Shown piece after piece: positions 23,328-32,620 of a stretch of 39,480 bases of DNA. Source of the stretch: Spirochaetales bacterium (GTDB lineage: Bacteria > Spirochaetota > Spirochaetia > SZUA-6 > JAFGRV01); assembly GCA_016930085.1 (NCBI GenBank), contig JAFGHO010000134.1, positions 1 to 39,480 of the forward strand, in the 5' to 3' direction. How positions within the stretch are numbered: the first letter of the stretch is position 1; every line of letters starts with the position of its first letter. A program made the position numbers and the translations under genes. The notes beneath the pieces were generated by a model. It was not told the DNA's origin, did not search any database, and saw only the letters and a program-made list of their open reading frames with translations.

Positions 23328-23350
23328 CACGACAATTGTCGTACTGTCAA
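23321..23350 (-). promoter_or_regulatory. Sigma70-type promoter of the TrmB-aminotransferase operon
   Basis: On the minus strand, a consensus TTGACA (23350-23345) and TATATT (23326-23321) are 18 bases apart. The expected start is at or next to the ATG at 23313, so the message would be leaderless or begin translation at the next ATG. Confidence 0.7.
23329..23342. promoter_or_regulatory. 14-bp perfect palindrome in the promoter spacer
   Basis: acgacaattgtcgt is its own reverse complement and lies between the -35 and -10 boxes of the TrmB promoter, two bases from the larger inverted repeat. It is a separate operator candidate, perhaps for a second regulator or for the divergent efflux genes. 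Confidence 0.6.
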
Positions 23351-23429
23351 GAAAAAAAAAGTAAAATCACCTTATCTTTTTTTTAATATCTGAGTAATAT
23401 ATGACAAGTGATTTCCGGAGGTTGCCGAC

Positions 23430-24518
23430 ATGATGAAAAATTTTTTTCCGTTATCATTATTTATTATGCTTATTTTTTATCACGCGTGTTCTGGTGAGGA
23501 TTCGGACGGCGGGACATACGCGACGTATTCCGCCCCGGATGATGTTCCGGCTCTTTCGGTCGATGTCCTCGAGGTATCGAAAGGCGCCCTGATCGAGGAA
23601 ATCAGGGTGTCGGGGATCATCGAGGGAAATAATGAGGTGGATGTGGTATCGGAAACAAGCGGCATCATTGTCTCGATTGGTTTTGAAGCGGGTGATACAG
23701 TTGCAAAAGGTGAGGCGCTCGTAAAGGTGGATGACAGTATCGCGTTGTATACGAGAAATCAGGCCGCACTGGATCTCGAAACCGCACGACTCGATCTTGA
23801 GGCGAAAGAAAAGTTTTATAAAAGCGGGAATACCTCCCTCCTCGAATTGACAAGGGCAAAAAGCGTCTTTAACGGCCAGAAGGCACGGTATGAATCGGCG
23901 CTTAAAGCCTATGAAGACACGACGATACGAACACCAATCGCCGGGACGGTCGCACGCCGCGAACAGGGGATTTCAGCCGGTAATTATCTGAACCGGGGGC
24001 AGCGGATAGCGCGGATCATCGACGACTCGGCGTTCATTCTCCGGGCAAGTGTCGGTGAAAGACAGGTTGTCCTGCTCGAGATCGGCTCGGAGGCGGTCGT
24101 CGACGTTCCTGCAGCCGGAGAAAACAGGATATCCGCGACGGTCACCGCCGTGGCGGGCGGAAGCGATCGGGAGACGGGAAGCTTCCCCGTTCTCATTTCC
24201 TGGAAAAACTCAAAGGCGGGCGATGTGAAGTCCGGCATGTCGGCCGTCGCCGATATCAAGACCAAAAGCGGCGATACAGCCGTCATTATACCCCTTTCCT
24301 CGATCGTCAATCGCGAAGGCGGCACCTATGTGTTTGTCGCGAAAGACGGGAAGGCCGAGGCGGCGTTGATACGTCCCGGAGAACGATTCGGTGAACGGAT
24401 CGTTGTCGAGGCGGGGCTCGAGCCGGGAGACCTTCTCGTCATTTCGAGAATATCTTCTCTGAAACCCGGTTATCCGGTCAGGGCATCGGTCGTCGGGAAA
24501 AGCGGAGGGTATCGATGA
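23430..24518 (+). CDS. RND efflux periplasmic adaptor (membrane fusion protein), lipoprotein
   Basis: The 362-residue protein starts with a lipoprotein signal (FYHAC, lipidated Cys20). It then shows the adaptor order: a first half-lipoyl region (VSGIIEGNNEVDVVSETSGIIVSIGFEAGDTVAKGEALVKVD), a short helical hairpin (DLETARLDLEAKEKFYKSGNTSLLELTRAKS), a second half-lipoyl region (TIRTPIAGTVARREQGISAGNYL), a beta-barrel and a membrane-proximal domain. It links an RND pump to an outer-membrane channel. CCGGAGG precedes the ATG at 23430. Its stop overlaps the pump gene start (ATGA). No outer-membrane channel gene follows, so a TolC-like partner must be encoded elsewhere. Confidence 0.9.
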   Translation: MMKNFFPLSLFIMLIFYHACSGEDSDGGTYATYSAPDDVPALSVDVLEVSKGALIEEIRVSGIIEGNNEVDVVSETSGIIVSIGFEAGDTVAKGEALVKVDDSIALYTRNQAALDLETARLDLEAKEKFYKSGNTSLLELTRAKSVFNGQKARYESALKAYEDTTIRTPIAGTVARREQGISAGNYLNRGQRIARIIDDSAFILRASVGERQVVLLEIGSEAVVDVPAAGENRISATVTAVAGGSDRETGSFPVLISWKNSKAGDVKSGMSAVADIKTKSGDTAVIIPLSSIVNREGGTYVFVAKDGKAEAALIRPGERFGERIVVEAGLEPGDLLVISRISSLKPGYPVRASVVGKSGGYR

Positions 24519-27500
24519 GTATAGGAAAGTTCTCGGTCAACAATGCGGTACTGGCAAATATACTCATGATCGCCATTCTCATTTTCGGGTTTTTGAGTCT
24601 TGGCCGGCTTCCGCAGGAACAATTCAGCGAGGTGCCCTTTTTCTGGGTCAACATCATCGTTCCGTATCCCGGTGTTTCCGTCGAGGATATCGAACGCAAT
24701 GTAACCGTGAAGATTGAAAATGAATACAAAGGAACCAAAAACCTGAAACGTATCGTTTCGACCACGAGTGAGGGATTGAGTATCGTCCGCATAGAGTTCG
24801 ACGACGGGATTCCGAAAGAGGAATTCGACCGTCTCTATCAGGAAGTACAGACGCGTTTCAACAAGGTGGAGTTGCCCGACGGCGTCCTCGATGCGGAAAT
24901 CGACGATTTTTCTGCTGCCGATTTCCTCCCCGTCATTGAAGTAGTCCTTTCGGGAAATGTTTCCTATGATATTCTCAACAGAACCGCGCAACAGCTGGAA
25001 GATGAGCTGCGCGGCGTCGATGAGGTAGCCTCGGTCAATCTTGTCGGATCCCGTGACAGGCGGCTGGTCATCAAGGCGGACAGGCAGAAAATGGAGGCGC
25101 TTCGCCTTTCAATCGACGAGGTGGTAAGGGCGATCCGGGCCAACAACATCAATGTTCCCGGGGGAATTCTAGAAACGGACAACAGGGAATATTTGATCAG
25201 GACGATCAACAATATCGATGATTTCGATGATTTGAGAAACATCGTCGTCCGCAGTGATCGTACGGGCGGTCCGGGAACCATTCATGTTTACGATATCGCC
25301 ACTGTCACGGAAAGCTACGATCAACGGGGTATCGTAGCCCGGTTGAACGGCAGCCCCGCGATTACCCTCCGGATAGCGAAAGTGACCGGTGGAAGCTCGA
25401 CGCGTGTGATCGATCGCATCAAGAACCATATCGGGACTTTCAGTGAAACATCTCCTGAGGGGATTCGCTTTACCCTGTTAAATGATTCGACGGTCCAGAT
25501 TCGTGACAGCATCGATACCCTTCTTTCAAATGCCCTGATAGGTTTTATTCTTCTTGTGGTCATTCTCTTTGTCTTTATCGGCCTTCGAAACGCGATAATG
25601 ACCGCGATCGGAATTCCCGTTACCTTTGCAATTACCTTTATCATACTCGAACTAATGGGTGAAACATTCAATACCAATACCCTTTTCGGACTCGTCCTGG
25701 TTCTGGGGTTGATTGTCGACGACGCCATCGTTATTGTCGAGAATAATTACCGGCTCGAACTGGGCGGTCTTACGAGAAGAGAGGCGGCAATACGGGGCAC
25801 AAACCAGGTAATCATTCCGGTTATCGCCTCGACACTGACAACCGTTGCGGCATTCCTGCCGCTGATGATTCTGCCGGGAACGATCGGGAAGTTTTTACGT
25901 GTTATTCCACTGACTGTTTCGATCGCCCTGCTGGCCTCGACTTTCGAAGCGACATTTTTCCTTCCGCCGCATTATGCGGAATGGCCTGGAAAGGTGAAGA
26001 GGAGGAGGCAGGTTATTTTCGAAGCGATACGAGCCCGTTTTAAAAGAATGATCGCGCGGCTTTATTTGCACAGGCGTATCGTCGTCATTCTTCTCGTGAT
26101 TGTTACGATCGGATTCTTTTTTGCGGTTCCATTGATAAGGCAGGACCTGTTCAGCGCGGAAGACTTCACCCTTTTTTATATCGATATCGAACTGCCGCTT
26201 GGTTCGAATAGAAGCAAAACCGAGGCCGTGGTTTCGTCATTCGAAGAACGGTTGCTGCCGCTTATCGGTAACGGTGAAGTGGCGGCGATAAACTCTTTTA
26301 TCGGATTCGCTTCCGGAAGCAACAGCAATACGGTGAAAAGCAATATCGCCCAGATCACGGTCGATCTGTCCGAACGCAAGGAAGGGCGAAAAAGGCCGAT
26401 CAGCCTTATCATGGCGGAAATACGTGAACTGTGCGACGACATTTCCGGGATCGAGGATGTGCAGTACCGTAAAGCGGTCAATGGTCCCCCGGTTACACCC
26501 CCGGTTTCCTTCAGAATATTCGGCAACTCGCTGGAACATCTGGATACCGTCAGGCAGGGGATCAGGGAACGGCTTTTTTCCTACCCGGAACTGCTCAATA
26601 TAAGGGACAATGCGGAACAGGGAACGCCGGAACTTCGAATCCGGATCAATCAGAATCGGGCTGAACAATTCGGGTTTTCAACCCTTTCGATCGGTCAGGC
26701 GATTAAGGCAAGCTTTGACGGAATCACGGCGAGTTCCTTTTTCAAGGACAACCGGGAAATCGACATTATCGTGACTTTTGATTCCGGTCCCTCACTCTCG
26801 ATCGAAGAGATGGAAGAGTTGAAACTCATTACTCCGGATGGAAGGGCTATCCCCTTTTCATCGGTATGCACGATAGAACAGGGGAGGGGGCTTGCATCGA
26901 TCCGTCGCGAAGACGGGAAACGTGAGGTTACCATCGAGGCGGATGCATATACGAATGAAACGATCCGGAGTATCAATACCGATATCGTGCGTCTTTTTGA
27001 GGAGGAGTACAAATCGAAATTTCCGGATGTGACACTCAGTGTCGGGGGCGAGTTTGCGGAGTTTGGCGATTTGATATTTCAGATCCTGCGGATATTTTTG
27101 ATCGGGCTGGCACTCATCTACATTATTCTGGCAACACAATTCAAGTCGTACAGCCAACCCTTTATCATCCTTGTCTCGATACCTTTTGCCTTTGTCGGGG
27201 TCATCGTTTTTCTTTTGATATCGGGCACCCCTTTTTCCACAACGGTCCTCTACTCCGGGGTCGCGTTGGCGGGGATTGCGGTCAATGACGCGATCGTCCT
27301 TATCAGTTTTATCAATGAACTGAAAAAGGGAAACAGGCCCCTCGGTGAGGCCGTCATCGAGGCCGCAGAAACACGTCTCCGGCCAATTCTTCTTACTTCA
27401 GTCACCACCATTGCCGGTCTTCTCCCGACCGCGATCGGGATCGGAGGAGTCTCTGTGGTGTGGGGACCCATGGCGAGTACGATCGTATTCGGTCTTATTT

Positions 27501-27613
27501 TTTCAACGGCCTCGACCCTTGTTTTTGTCCCATGTTTTTACGGGCTTCTCTACGATAAAAAGAAGAAAGGGGGAGAACCTTCCGTTTTGACGGCAGAAAC
27601 AGGCGAACCATAA
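24515..27613 (+). CDS. RND-family efflux pump (inner membrane)
   Basis: The 1032-residue protein has the duplicated RND layout: one N-terminal membrane helix (NNAVLANILMIAILIFGFLSLG), a periplasmic loop, helices 2-6 (IGFILLVVILFVFIGLRNAIMTAIGIPVTF and onwards, with LVLGLIVDDAIVIVEN in helix 4), then a second helix 7 (RRIVVILLVIVTIGFFFAVPL) and a matching second half with VALAGIAVNDAIVLISF. The acidic helix-4 pair (DD) for proton coupling is present. It belongs to the acriflavin/AcrB-like group; the substrate is not evident. It is translationally coupled to the adaptor gene and transcribed divergently from the TrmB-type regulator. Confidence 0.92.
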   Translation: MSIGKFSVNNAVLANILMIAILIFGFLSLGRLPQEQFSEVPFFWVNIIVPYPGVSVEDIERNVTVKIENEYKGTKNLKRIVSTTSEGLSIVRIEFDDGIPKEEFDRLYQEVQTRFNKVELPDGVLDAEIDDFSAADFLPVIEVVLSGNVSYDILNRTAQQLEDELRGVDEVASVNLVGSRDRRLVIKADRQKMEALRLSIDEVVRAIRANNINVPGGILETDNREYLIRTINNIDDFDDLRNIVVRSDRTGGPGTIHVYDIATVTESYDQRGIVARLNGSPAITLRIAKVTGGSSTRVIDRIKNHIGTFSETSPEGIRFTLLNDSTVQIRDSIDTLLSNALIGFILLVVILFVFIGLRNAIMTAIGIPVTFAITFIILELMGETFNTNTLFGLVLVLGLIVDDAIVIVENNYRLELGGLTRREAAIRGTNQVIIPVIASTLTTVAAFLPLMILPGTIGKFLRVIPLTVSIALLASTFEATFFLPPHYAEWPGKVKRRRQVIFEAIRARFKRMIARLYLHRRIVVILLVIVTIGFFFAVPLIRQDLFSAEDFTLFYIDIELPLGSNRSKTEAVVSSFEERLLPLIGNGEVAAINSFIGFASGSNSNTVKSNIAQITVDLSERKEGRKRPISLIMAEIRELCDDISGIEDVQYRKAVNGPPVTPPVSFRIFGNSLEHLDTVRQGIRERLFSYPELLNIRDNAEQGTPELRIRINQNRAEQFGFSTLSIGQAIKASFDGITASSFFKDNREIDIIVTFDSGPSLSIEEMEELKLITPDGRAIPFSSVCTIEQGRGLASIRREDGKREVTIEADAYTNETIRSINTDIVRLFEEEYKSKFPDVTLSVGGEFAEFGDLIFQILRIFLIGLALIYIILATQFKSYSQPFIILVSIPFAFVGVIVFLLISGTPFSTTVLYSGVALAGIAVNDAIVLISFINELKKGNRPLGEAVIEAAETRLRPILLTSVTTIAGLLPTAIGIGGVSVVWGPMASTIVFGLIFSTASTLVFVPCFYGLLYDKKKKGGEPSVLTAETGEP

Positions 27614-27812
27614 CGAAATCTTCCGGTTCGAATTATATGTGAAATCAGGATGCCGGCGACGGGCTGAAAGAATACCATAGTAATCCGGGAAGCGATACCG
27701 TCAACGCCCGGCATTGACTTTTTTCTGTATTAATTATACCAATAACCGGAAACAAAAAATGAACAACTCGTAAGTCCAATTATTTTTAGTGATCAGGATG
27801 AGGATATACAGC

Positions 27813-30800
27813 ATGAGTGAAAAGGAAATACTTGCAAAAACATATAATTCTTCGGAAGTCGAGGAACCTATATATAAACGGTGGCTTTCATCCGGTGCAT
27901 TCCATGCCGTCCCGGATTCCCGGGGGCCCGACAGACGATATGTGGTGATGATGCCGCTTCCGAATGTAACGGGGGCGCTCCATATGGGGCACGCAATGGA
28001 TAATGTGATGCAGGATCTTCTTATCCGTTGGCACAGGATGATGGGCGACAATACACTCTGGATGCCGGGTACCGATCATGCCGGTATCGCCACACAGGCG
28101 GTTGTCGAAAAGAGGCTCAAGGAACTCGAGGGGCTGACGCGCCACGATGTCGGAAGAGACGGGCTTGTGGAGCGTATCTGGCGATGGAAGGACCAGTATC
28201 AGTCCCGTATTATCGAACAGCAGCAGCGGATGGGCTGCAGCTGCGATTGGAAGCGGCAGCGGTTTACCATGGACGCGGTGTGTGCCGGGGCGGTACGGCA
28301 CGCTTTTTTCAGGATGTTTTCCGACTCACTTATTTTCAGGGGAAAACGTCTCGTGAACTGGGACGTTTATCTGCGCACCACGATTTCCGATGACGAGATG
28401 TATTACGAAACCATTAACGGTTATTTTTGGCATCTTGTCTATCCGGTTATCGATCCCCAAAAAGGCGAACCCGAAAATGTGGTCGTGGCGACGACAAGGC
28501 CGGAAACCATGCTCGGCGATACGGCGGTCGCGGTACATCCCGACCCGGAAAAGGCGCTGAACCAAATCATTAAGGAAACGGAAGAACAATTGTCGTACGT
28601 CTCCGGGGCCGTGAAGGCGGAGCTTGAAGAAAAACGCACGGCACTCGAAGAAAGAAAGAACGCCGTGTTGCCGCGGCTTCTTCTCCTCAGGGATATGGCC
28701 CTTGACGGCAGGAAGGTCAACCTTCCCCTCCTTGATAGACCGATCCCCCTTATCACGGACGAATGGGCGAAACCGGAACTCGGTTCCGGCTGCGTTAAAA
28801 TCACCCCCGCCCATGATTACAATGACTACGATGTCTGGATGCGACACAGGGACATGATCGATATCATCAATATTTTGAACTCTGACGGAACCCTGAACGA
28901 AAACGCGGGGCCGTATGCGGGTTTGGACCGATTTCAGGCTCGCGAGGCGGTCGTCTCCGATCTGAAGGCACAGGGACTCCTCGAGAAAACGGAGGAACGG
29001 GAGGTCGAGATCGGTCACAGTGACAGAAGCAAGACCCCGGTCGAGCCTTTTCTTTCCGATCAATGGTTCATTAAAATGGGTGATGTGGACGGCGGCATCC
29101 TCATGGGCAGGGGAACGAAAAAGGAGTTTTCCTCGCCCGGTCTCGTTCAGGCAGCCATGGATGCTGTTTCAGACGGAAGGGTGGCGATCCATCCGGAGCG
29201 GTATACGAAGACATACCTCGATTGGTTGTCAGAAAAACGCGATTGGCCTATCAGCAGGCAACTCTGGTGGGGGCATAGAATCCCGGTTTGGTCGAAGACA
29301 TATGAAGCGGGGGCGCTTGGAAACGAGAAAGTTTTTGCTGAAATTGCGGAATACCTGAAACATAAAAACAGCGAAGAAGAGGAAGTCCTTGTCGGTATCA
29401 ATGCAATCGATACGGAAAGAGGGGTGCTTTTTCACGAAAAGGAACTCGGCGGTTTGAAGCCGCCCGCGTGGCATCGGGAAGAAGCATGCCGTATCGACGT
29501 CTGCCTCCTTTCGGACACCGAAGGCGTTATCCGTCTTCTTGAAGAACACGGTTTCGAACAGGACAAGGATGTCCTCGATACCTGGTTTTCCTCCGCGCTC
29601 TGGCCGTTCTCCACACTCGGATGGCCCTCCCCTGAAACCGCTGAAATCGAAGAAGGCGAGGCGGTTTTAGGCGCTCAAAACGGATCCGAAAACTGTCTCG
29701 ATTACTACTACCCGGGAAGCTGCCTGGTAACGGCGCGTGACATCATCACTCTCTGGGTAGCCCGAATGGTTCTTGCCGGACTCTACTGCCTTGGCGACGT
29801 CCCTTTTACCGATGTCTTCATTCACGCAAATATCCTCGACGGCAAGGGAGTGAGGATGAGTAAATCGAAGGGAAACGGGATTGATCCGGTGGATATAATC
29901 GGGGCGTACGGAACGGACGCAATGCGCTATGTGCTCTGCGATATGCAGACCGGCACCCAGGATATCCGCCTGCCGGTCACCGCGGTCTGTCCGGAATGCG
30001 GCTATCACAACGACCTGGGGATCACCAAGCACGGCAGCAGTATCTTCTGCTATGTGTGCGGGAAAAACACCGATGGTTCTCTGCGAAAGGGCGCCTGTGG
30101 GAAAGAGTTCGACGTACTCGGCACGCTTCCGCATCTGAAACAGGCAACATTGATCAGCGAACGCTTTGAAACCGGGAGGGCTTTCTGTACGAAGTTGTGG
30201 AACTCCGCCCGTTTTGTGTTTATGAATTTAGGAGATCCCCCGGATACGGATATCGATCCGGATGAATTGCTTATCGAGGACAGGTGGATTTTGGGCCGGC
30301 TGAGTGAGACGATACGGGAGGTGACGCATGGCCTCGAGATATACAATCCATCGTACGCCATGAATGCGGTAAGGGAGTTTTTCTGGTCGAATTTTTGCGA
30401 CTGGTACCTGGAACTCGCTAAACCGCGGTTGTACAACAAGACCGATGTTTCGCGTGATATCGCGTGCCGGATGCTTACGTTTGTGATGGATGTCACACTC
30501 AGGCTGCTTCATCCCTTTATCCCCTTTATGACTGAATATCTCTGGCAAAAGCTCGGGACGCTTGCGGCCGAACGCGGGCTTGGAACGATCGCTTCCCTTT
30601 CTCCTTCACGGGATCTTATTACTGCGGCATGGCCGCGTCCGTTGATGGACTCGGAAGACGGTGAGGTGGTTTCGGCGTTTTCAATCCTTCAGGAGATTGT
30701 CAGGGCGGTCCGGGATATCCGGGCCGACAGATCCGTACCTCCGAAACAAAAACTCACCGTCACCCTCGATCCGCAAAAGGAAACGGAAGGAATTATCGGG

Positions 30801-31130
30801 AACAATATCCATGTGCTTAAAGAACTCGCGGGTATCGAGACGGTGAATCTGCAACAGGGGGCAAAACGGATGCCCGGTTCGGCATCAAAGATAGCGGGCG
30901 GATGTCAGCTTTTTGTGCATGATATTATCGATGATGAACTCGAAAAGAAACGGCTAAAGGAAGCACTCCTTAAGGCCAATAACGAAATAGATGTCTGCCG
31001 GAAGAAACTCGAAAATAAAAACTTTATCGAACGAGCGCCCCGGGATGTGGTACAGAAGCAACGGGACAGGCTCTCGGACTGCTTGGCCGACAAGGACAGA
31101 ATCACGAAAAGTCTGAAAGAACTCGAATAA
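27813..31130 (+). CDS. valS: Valyl-tRNA synthetase with zinc-ribbon insertion
   Basis: From ATG 27813 (GAGG at 9-base spacing) the protein has 1105 residues, longer than the usual 880-950. It charges tRNA-Val in the cytoplasm. The class I motifs are HMGH (57-60) and RMSKS (681-685). The editing domain, with ATTRPETMLGDTAVAVHP, carries a helical insertion (KALNQIIKETEEQL...ERKNAVLPR). Between the catalytic core and the anticodon domain sits a zinc-ribbon-like segment with cysteines 726/729 and 746/749. The C-terminus ends in the ValS coiled-coil arm. GTG 27789 and ATG 27798 are possible earlier starts. A possible upstream promoter (TTGACT 27714, TATACC 27735) has a short 15-base spacer. Confidence 0.94.
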   Translation: MSEKEILAKTYNSSEVEEPIYKRWLSSGAFHAVPDSRGPDRRYVVMMPLPNVTGALHMGHAMDNVMQDLLIRWHRMMGDNTLWMPGTDHAGIATQAVVEKRLKELEGLTRHDVGRDGLVERIWRWKDQYQSRIIEQQQRMGCSCDWKRQRFTMDAVCAGAVRHAFFRMFSDSLIFRGKRLVNWDVYLRTTISDDEMYYETINGYFWHLVYPVIDPQKGEPENVVVATTRPETMLGDTAVAVHPDPEKALNQIIKETEEQLSYVSGAVKAELEEKRTALEERKNAVLPRLLLLRDMALDGRKVNLPLLDRPIPLITDEWAKPELGSGCVKITPAHDYNDYDVWMRHRDMIDIINILNSDGTLNENAGPYAGLDRFQAREAVVSDLKAQGLLEKTEEREVEIGHSDRSKTPVEPFLSDQWFIKMGDVDGGILMGRGTKKEFSSPGLVQAAMDAVSDGRVAIHPERYTKTYLDWLSEKRDWPISRQLWWGHRIPVWSKTYEAGALGNEKVFAEIAEYLKHKNSEEEEVLVGINAIDTERGVLFHEKELGGLKPPAWHREEACRIDVCLLSDTEGVIRLLEEHGFEQDKDVLDTWFSSALWPFSTLGWPSPETAEIEEGEAVLGAQNGSENCLDYYYPGSCLVTARDIITLWVARMVLAGLYCLGDVPFTDVFIHANILDGKGVRMSKSKGNGIDPVDIIGAYGTDAMRYVLCDMQTGTQDIRLPVTAVCPECGYHNDLGITKHGSSIFCYVCGKNTDGSLRKGACGKEFDVLGTLPHLKQATLISERFETGRAFCTKLWNSARFVFMNLGDPPDTDIDPDELLIEDRWILGRLSETIREVTHGLEIYNPSYAMNAVREFFWSNFCDWYLELAKPRLYNKTDVSRDIACRMLTFVMDVTLRLLHPFIPFMTEYLWQKLGTLAAERGLGTIASLSPSRDLITAAWPRPLMDSEDGEVVSAFSILQEIVRAVRDIRADRSVPPKQKLTVTLDPQKETEGIIGNNIHVLKELAGIETVNLQQGAKRMPGSASKIAGGCQLFVHDIIDDELEKKRLKEALLKANNEIDVCRKKLENKNFIERAPRDVVQKQRDRLSDCLADKDRITKSLKELE

Positions 31131-31151
31131 GGTGGCGTGTAAAAAGAGTCG

Positions 31152-32519
31152 ATGAAGCCTTTTTTCCCCACGATAACAGACAGGAACATAAACAAAGCCC
31201 TCTTTTATTCCGTTATCGACGGAATACTCTGGGCGGTTATGTACGGCTTCGCAGAGAATAACATCGTACTTTTTGCACTCTTTTTCAAAGCAACCGCCCT
31301 GCAGGTGAGTCTGATGCAGGGATCAATGCAGTTCGGCGTCTCGATGGCACAACTCATCGGTGCGCGCGTTGTGCGACGGCTTCGGAAAAGAAAGCTTCTT
31401 TCCATTTGCTGCAACATACTTCACGCCATCTCCTTTCTCATCATCGTTTACGGTGCATTCCTGACGCGGAATCCCCTGATCATTCTGATCGCCTTTGCCT
31501 GCGGCGCGTTCGCCAACAATATCGCCAGTCCGGGCTGGATATCATGGATGAACGATATCGTGCCGGTAAAGGTTCGCGGGACGTTCTGGGGAACGAGAAA
31601 CAGGATTATCAATTTCGTCATGTTTTGTGCGATCATAGTCGCCGGATTGACGCTTCATGTAATGCGAGAAAACGGGATCGAATACATCGGCTTTATTCTT
31701 CTTTTTACAATCGCAAGCCTTTCCCGTCTTTCATCCGTTATTCCACTGGCGAAACAATACGAACCGCCTTTGGTCGTCACCCCGGACGCGGAAACCTTTA
31801 AATTTCGTATTTTTTTAAGGAAACTCGCAACGACAAATTTCGGGAGATTCGCGCTTTTCTCGTTTTTATTGACCTTTTCGGTCAATATCATGGCGCCGGT
31901 CATCCCCGTGTTTCTCATCAAATCCCTCGGTTTCAATTACATTCAGTTCACGATTGTAATGATGTCGTCCATGGTCTCGACCTTTCTGGCCATGCGGTAT
32001 TGGGGAACCCTTTCCGATTCGTACGGTAATTACCGTATCGTGCTGGTAACGGCGCTGTCGCTTCCTCTCATCACTATCGGATGGGCGGTCGTCAAGAATT
32101 TCTATATACTCATCATCATTCAGCTTTTTTCCGGTTTTGTCTGGTCCGGATTCAATCTTTCGAGTCAGAACTACATTTTTGACAGTGTCAAGGCCGAGAA
32201 TATTCCAAAAATATCGGCCTATTTTACTTCACTCAATAATATCAGCGCGTTCGCGGGATCGGTTACCGGGGGGGTGCTGACAATCCTGACAAAACAGTTC
32301 GCCGTTCCTTTTTTTGCCGCTTATAATTTCGAACTCATTTTCCTTTTTTCCGGGGCATTGCGTTTTCTGATCATCGTCATTCTCATAAAACAATTCAGTG
32401 AAGTGCGGAAGGTGGAACCTTCTCCCGGTATACGTCATTTTTACATTTTTTATCCGATGGCAAATATCATCAACCGGTTCAAGGTAATCATAGACCGGTT
32501 TGCGAAAAAGACCGGATAA
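31152..32519 (+). CDS. Major facilitator superfamily transporter
   Basis: The 455-residue membrane protein has about 12 hydrophobic segments in two halves. Signs of the family are the loop GARVVRRLRKRKLL between helices 2 and 3, the conserved SPGWISWMNDIVPVKVRGTFWGTRNRI region, and the repeated-half motif RYWGTLSDSYG in the second half. The transported substance cannot be told from sequence. The start is 21 bases after the valS stop, with only a weak GGTGG as a ribosome site, so it may be cotranscribed with valS. The C-terminus is charged and cytoplasmic. The GH36 gene follows after 101 bases, so a sugar is one possible substrate, but this is only context. Confidence 0.85.
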   Translation: MKPFFPTITDRNINKALFYSVIDGILWAVMYGFAENNIVLFALFFKATALQVSLMQGSMQFGVSMAQLIGARVVRRLRKRKLLSICCNILHAISFLIIVYGAFLTRNPLIILIAFACGAFANNIASPGWISWMNDIVPVKVRGTFWGTRNRIINFVMFCAIIVAGLTLHVMRENGIEYIGFILLFTIASLSRLSSVIPLAKQYEPPLVVTPDAETFKFRIFLRKLATTNFGRFALFSFLLTFSVNIMAPVIPVFLIKSLGFNYIQFTIVMMSSMVSTFLAMRYWGTLSDSYGNYRIVLVTALSLPLITIGWAVVKNFYILIIIQLFSGFVWSGFNLSSQNYIFDSVKAENIPKISAYFTSLNNISAFAGSVTGGVLTILTKQFAVPFFAAYNFELIFLFSGALRFLIIVILIKQFSEVRKVEPSPGIRHFYIFYPMANIINRFKVIIDRFAKKTG

Positions 32520-32620
32520 ATAATCGGTCTGTCGCGGTATACGGGGATGGGTGCATTCGATACATGAACACGCGGTGACGATGAACGTTACCGGATTCAT
32601 TTAAAAAGGGAGGAGACAGA

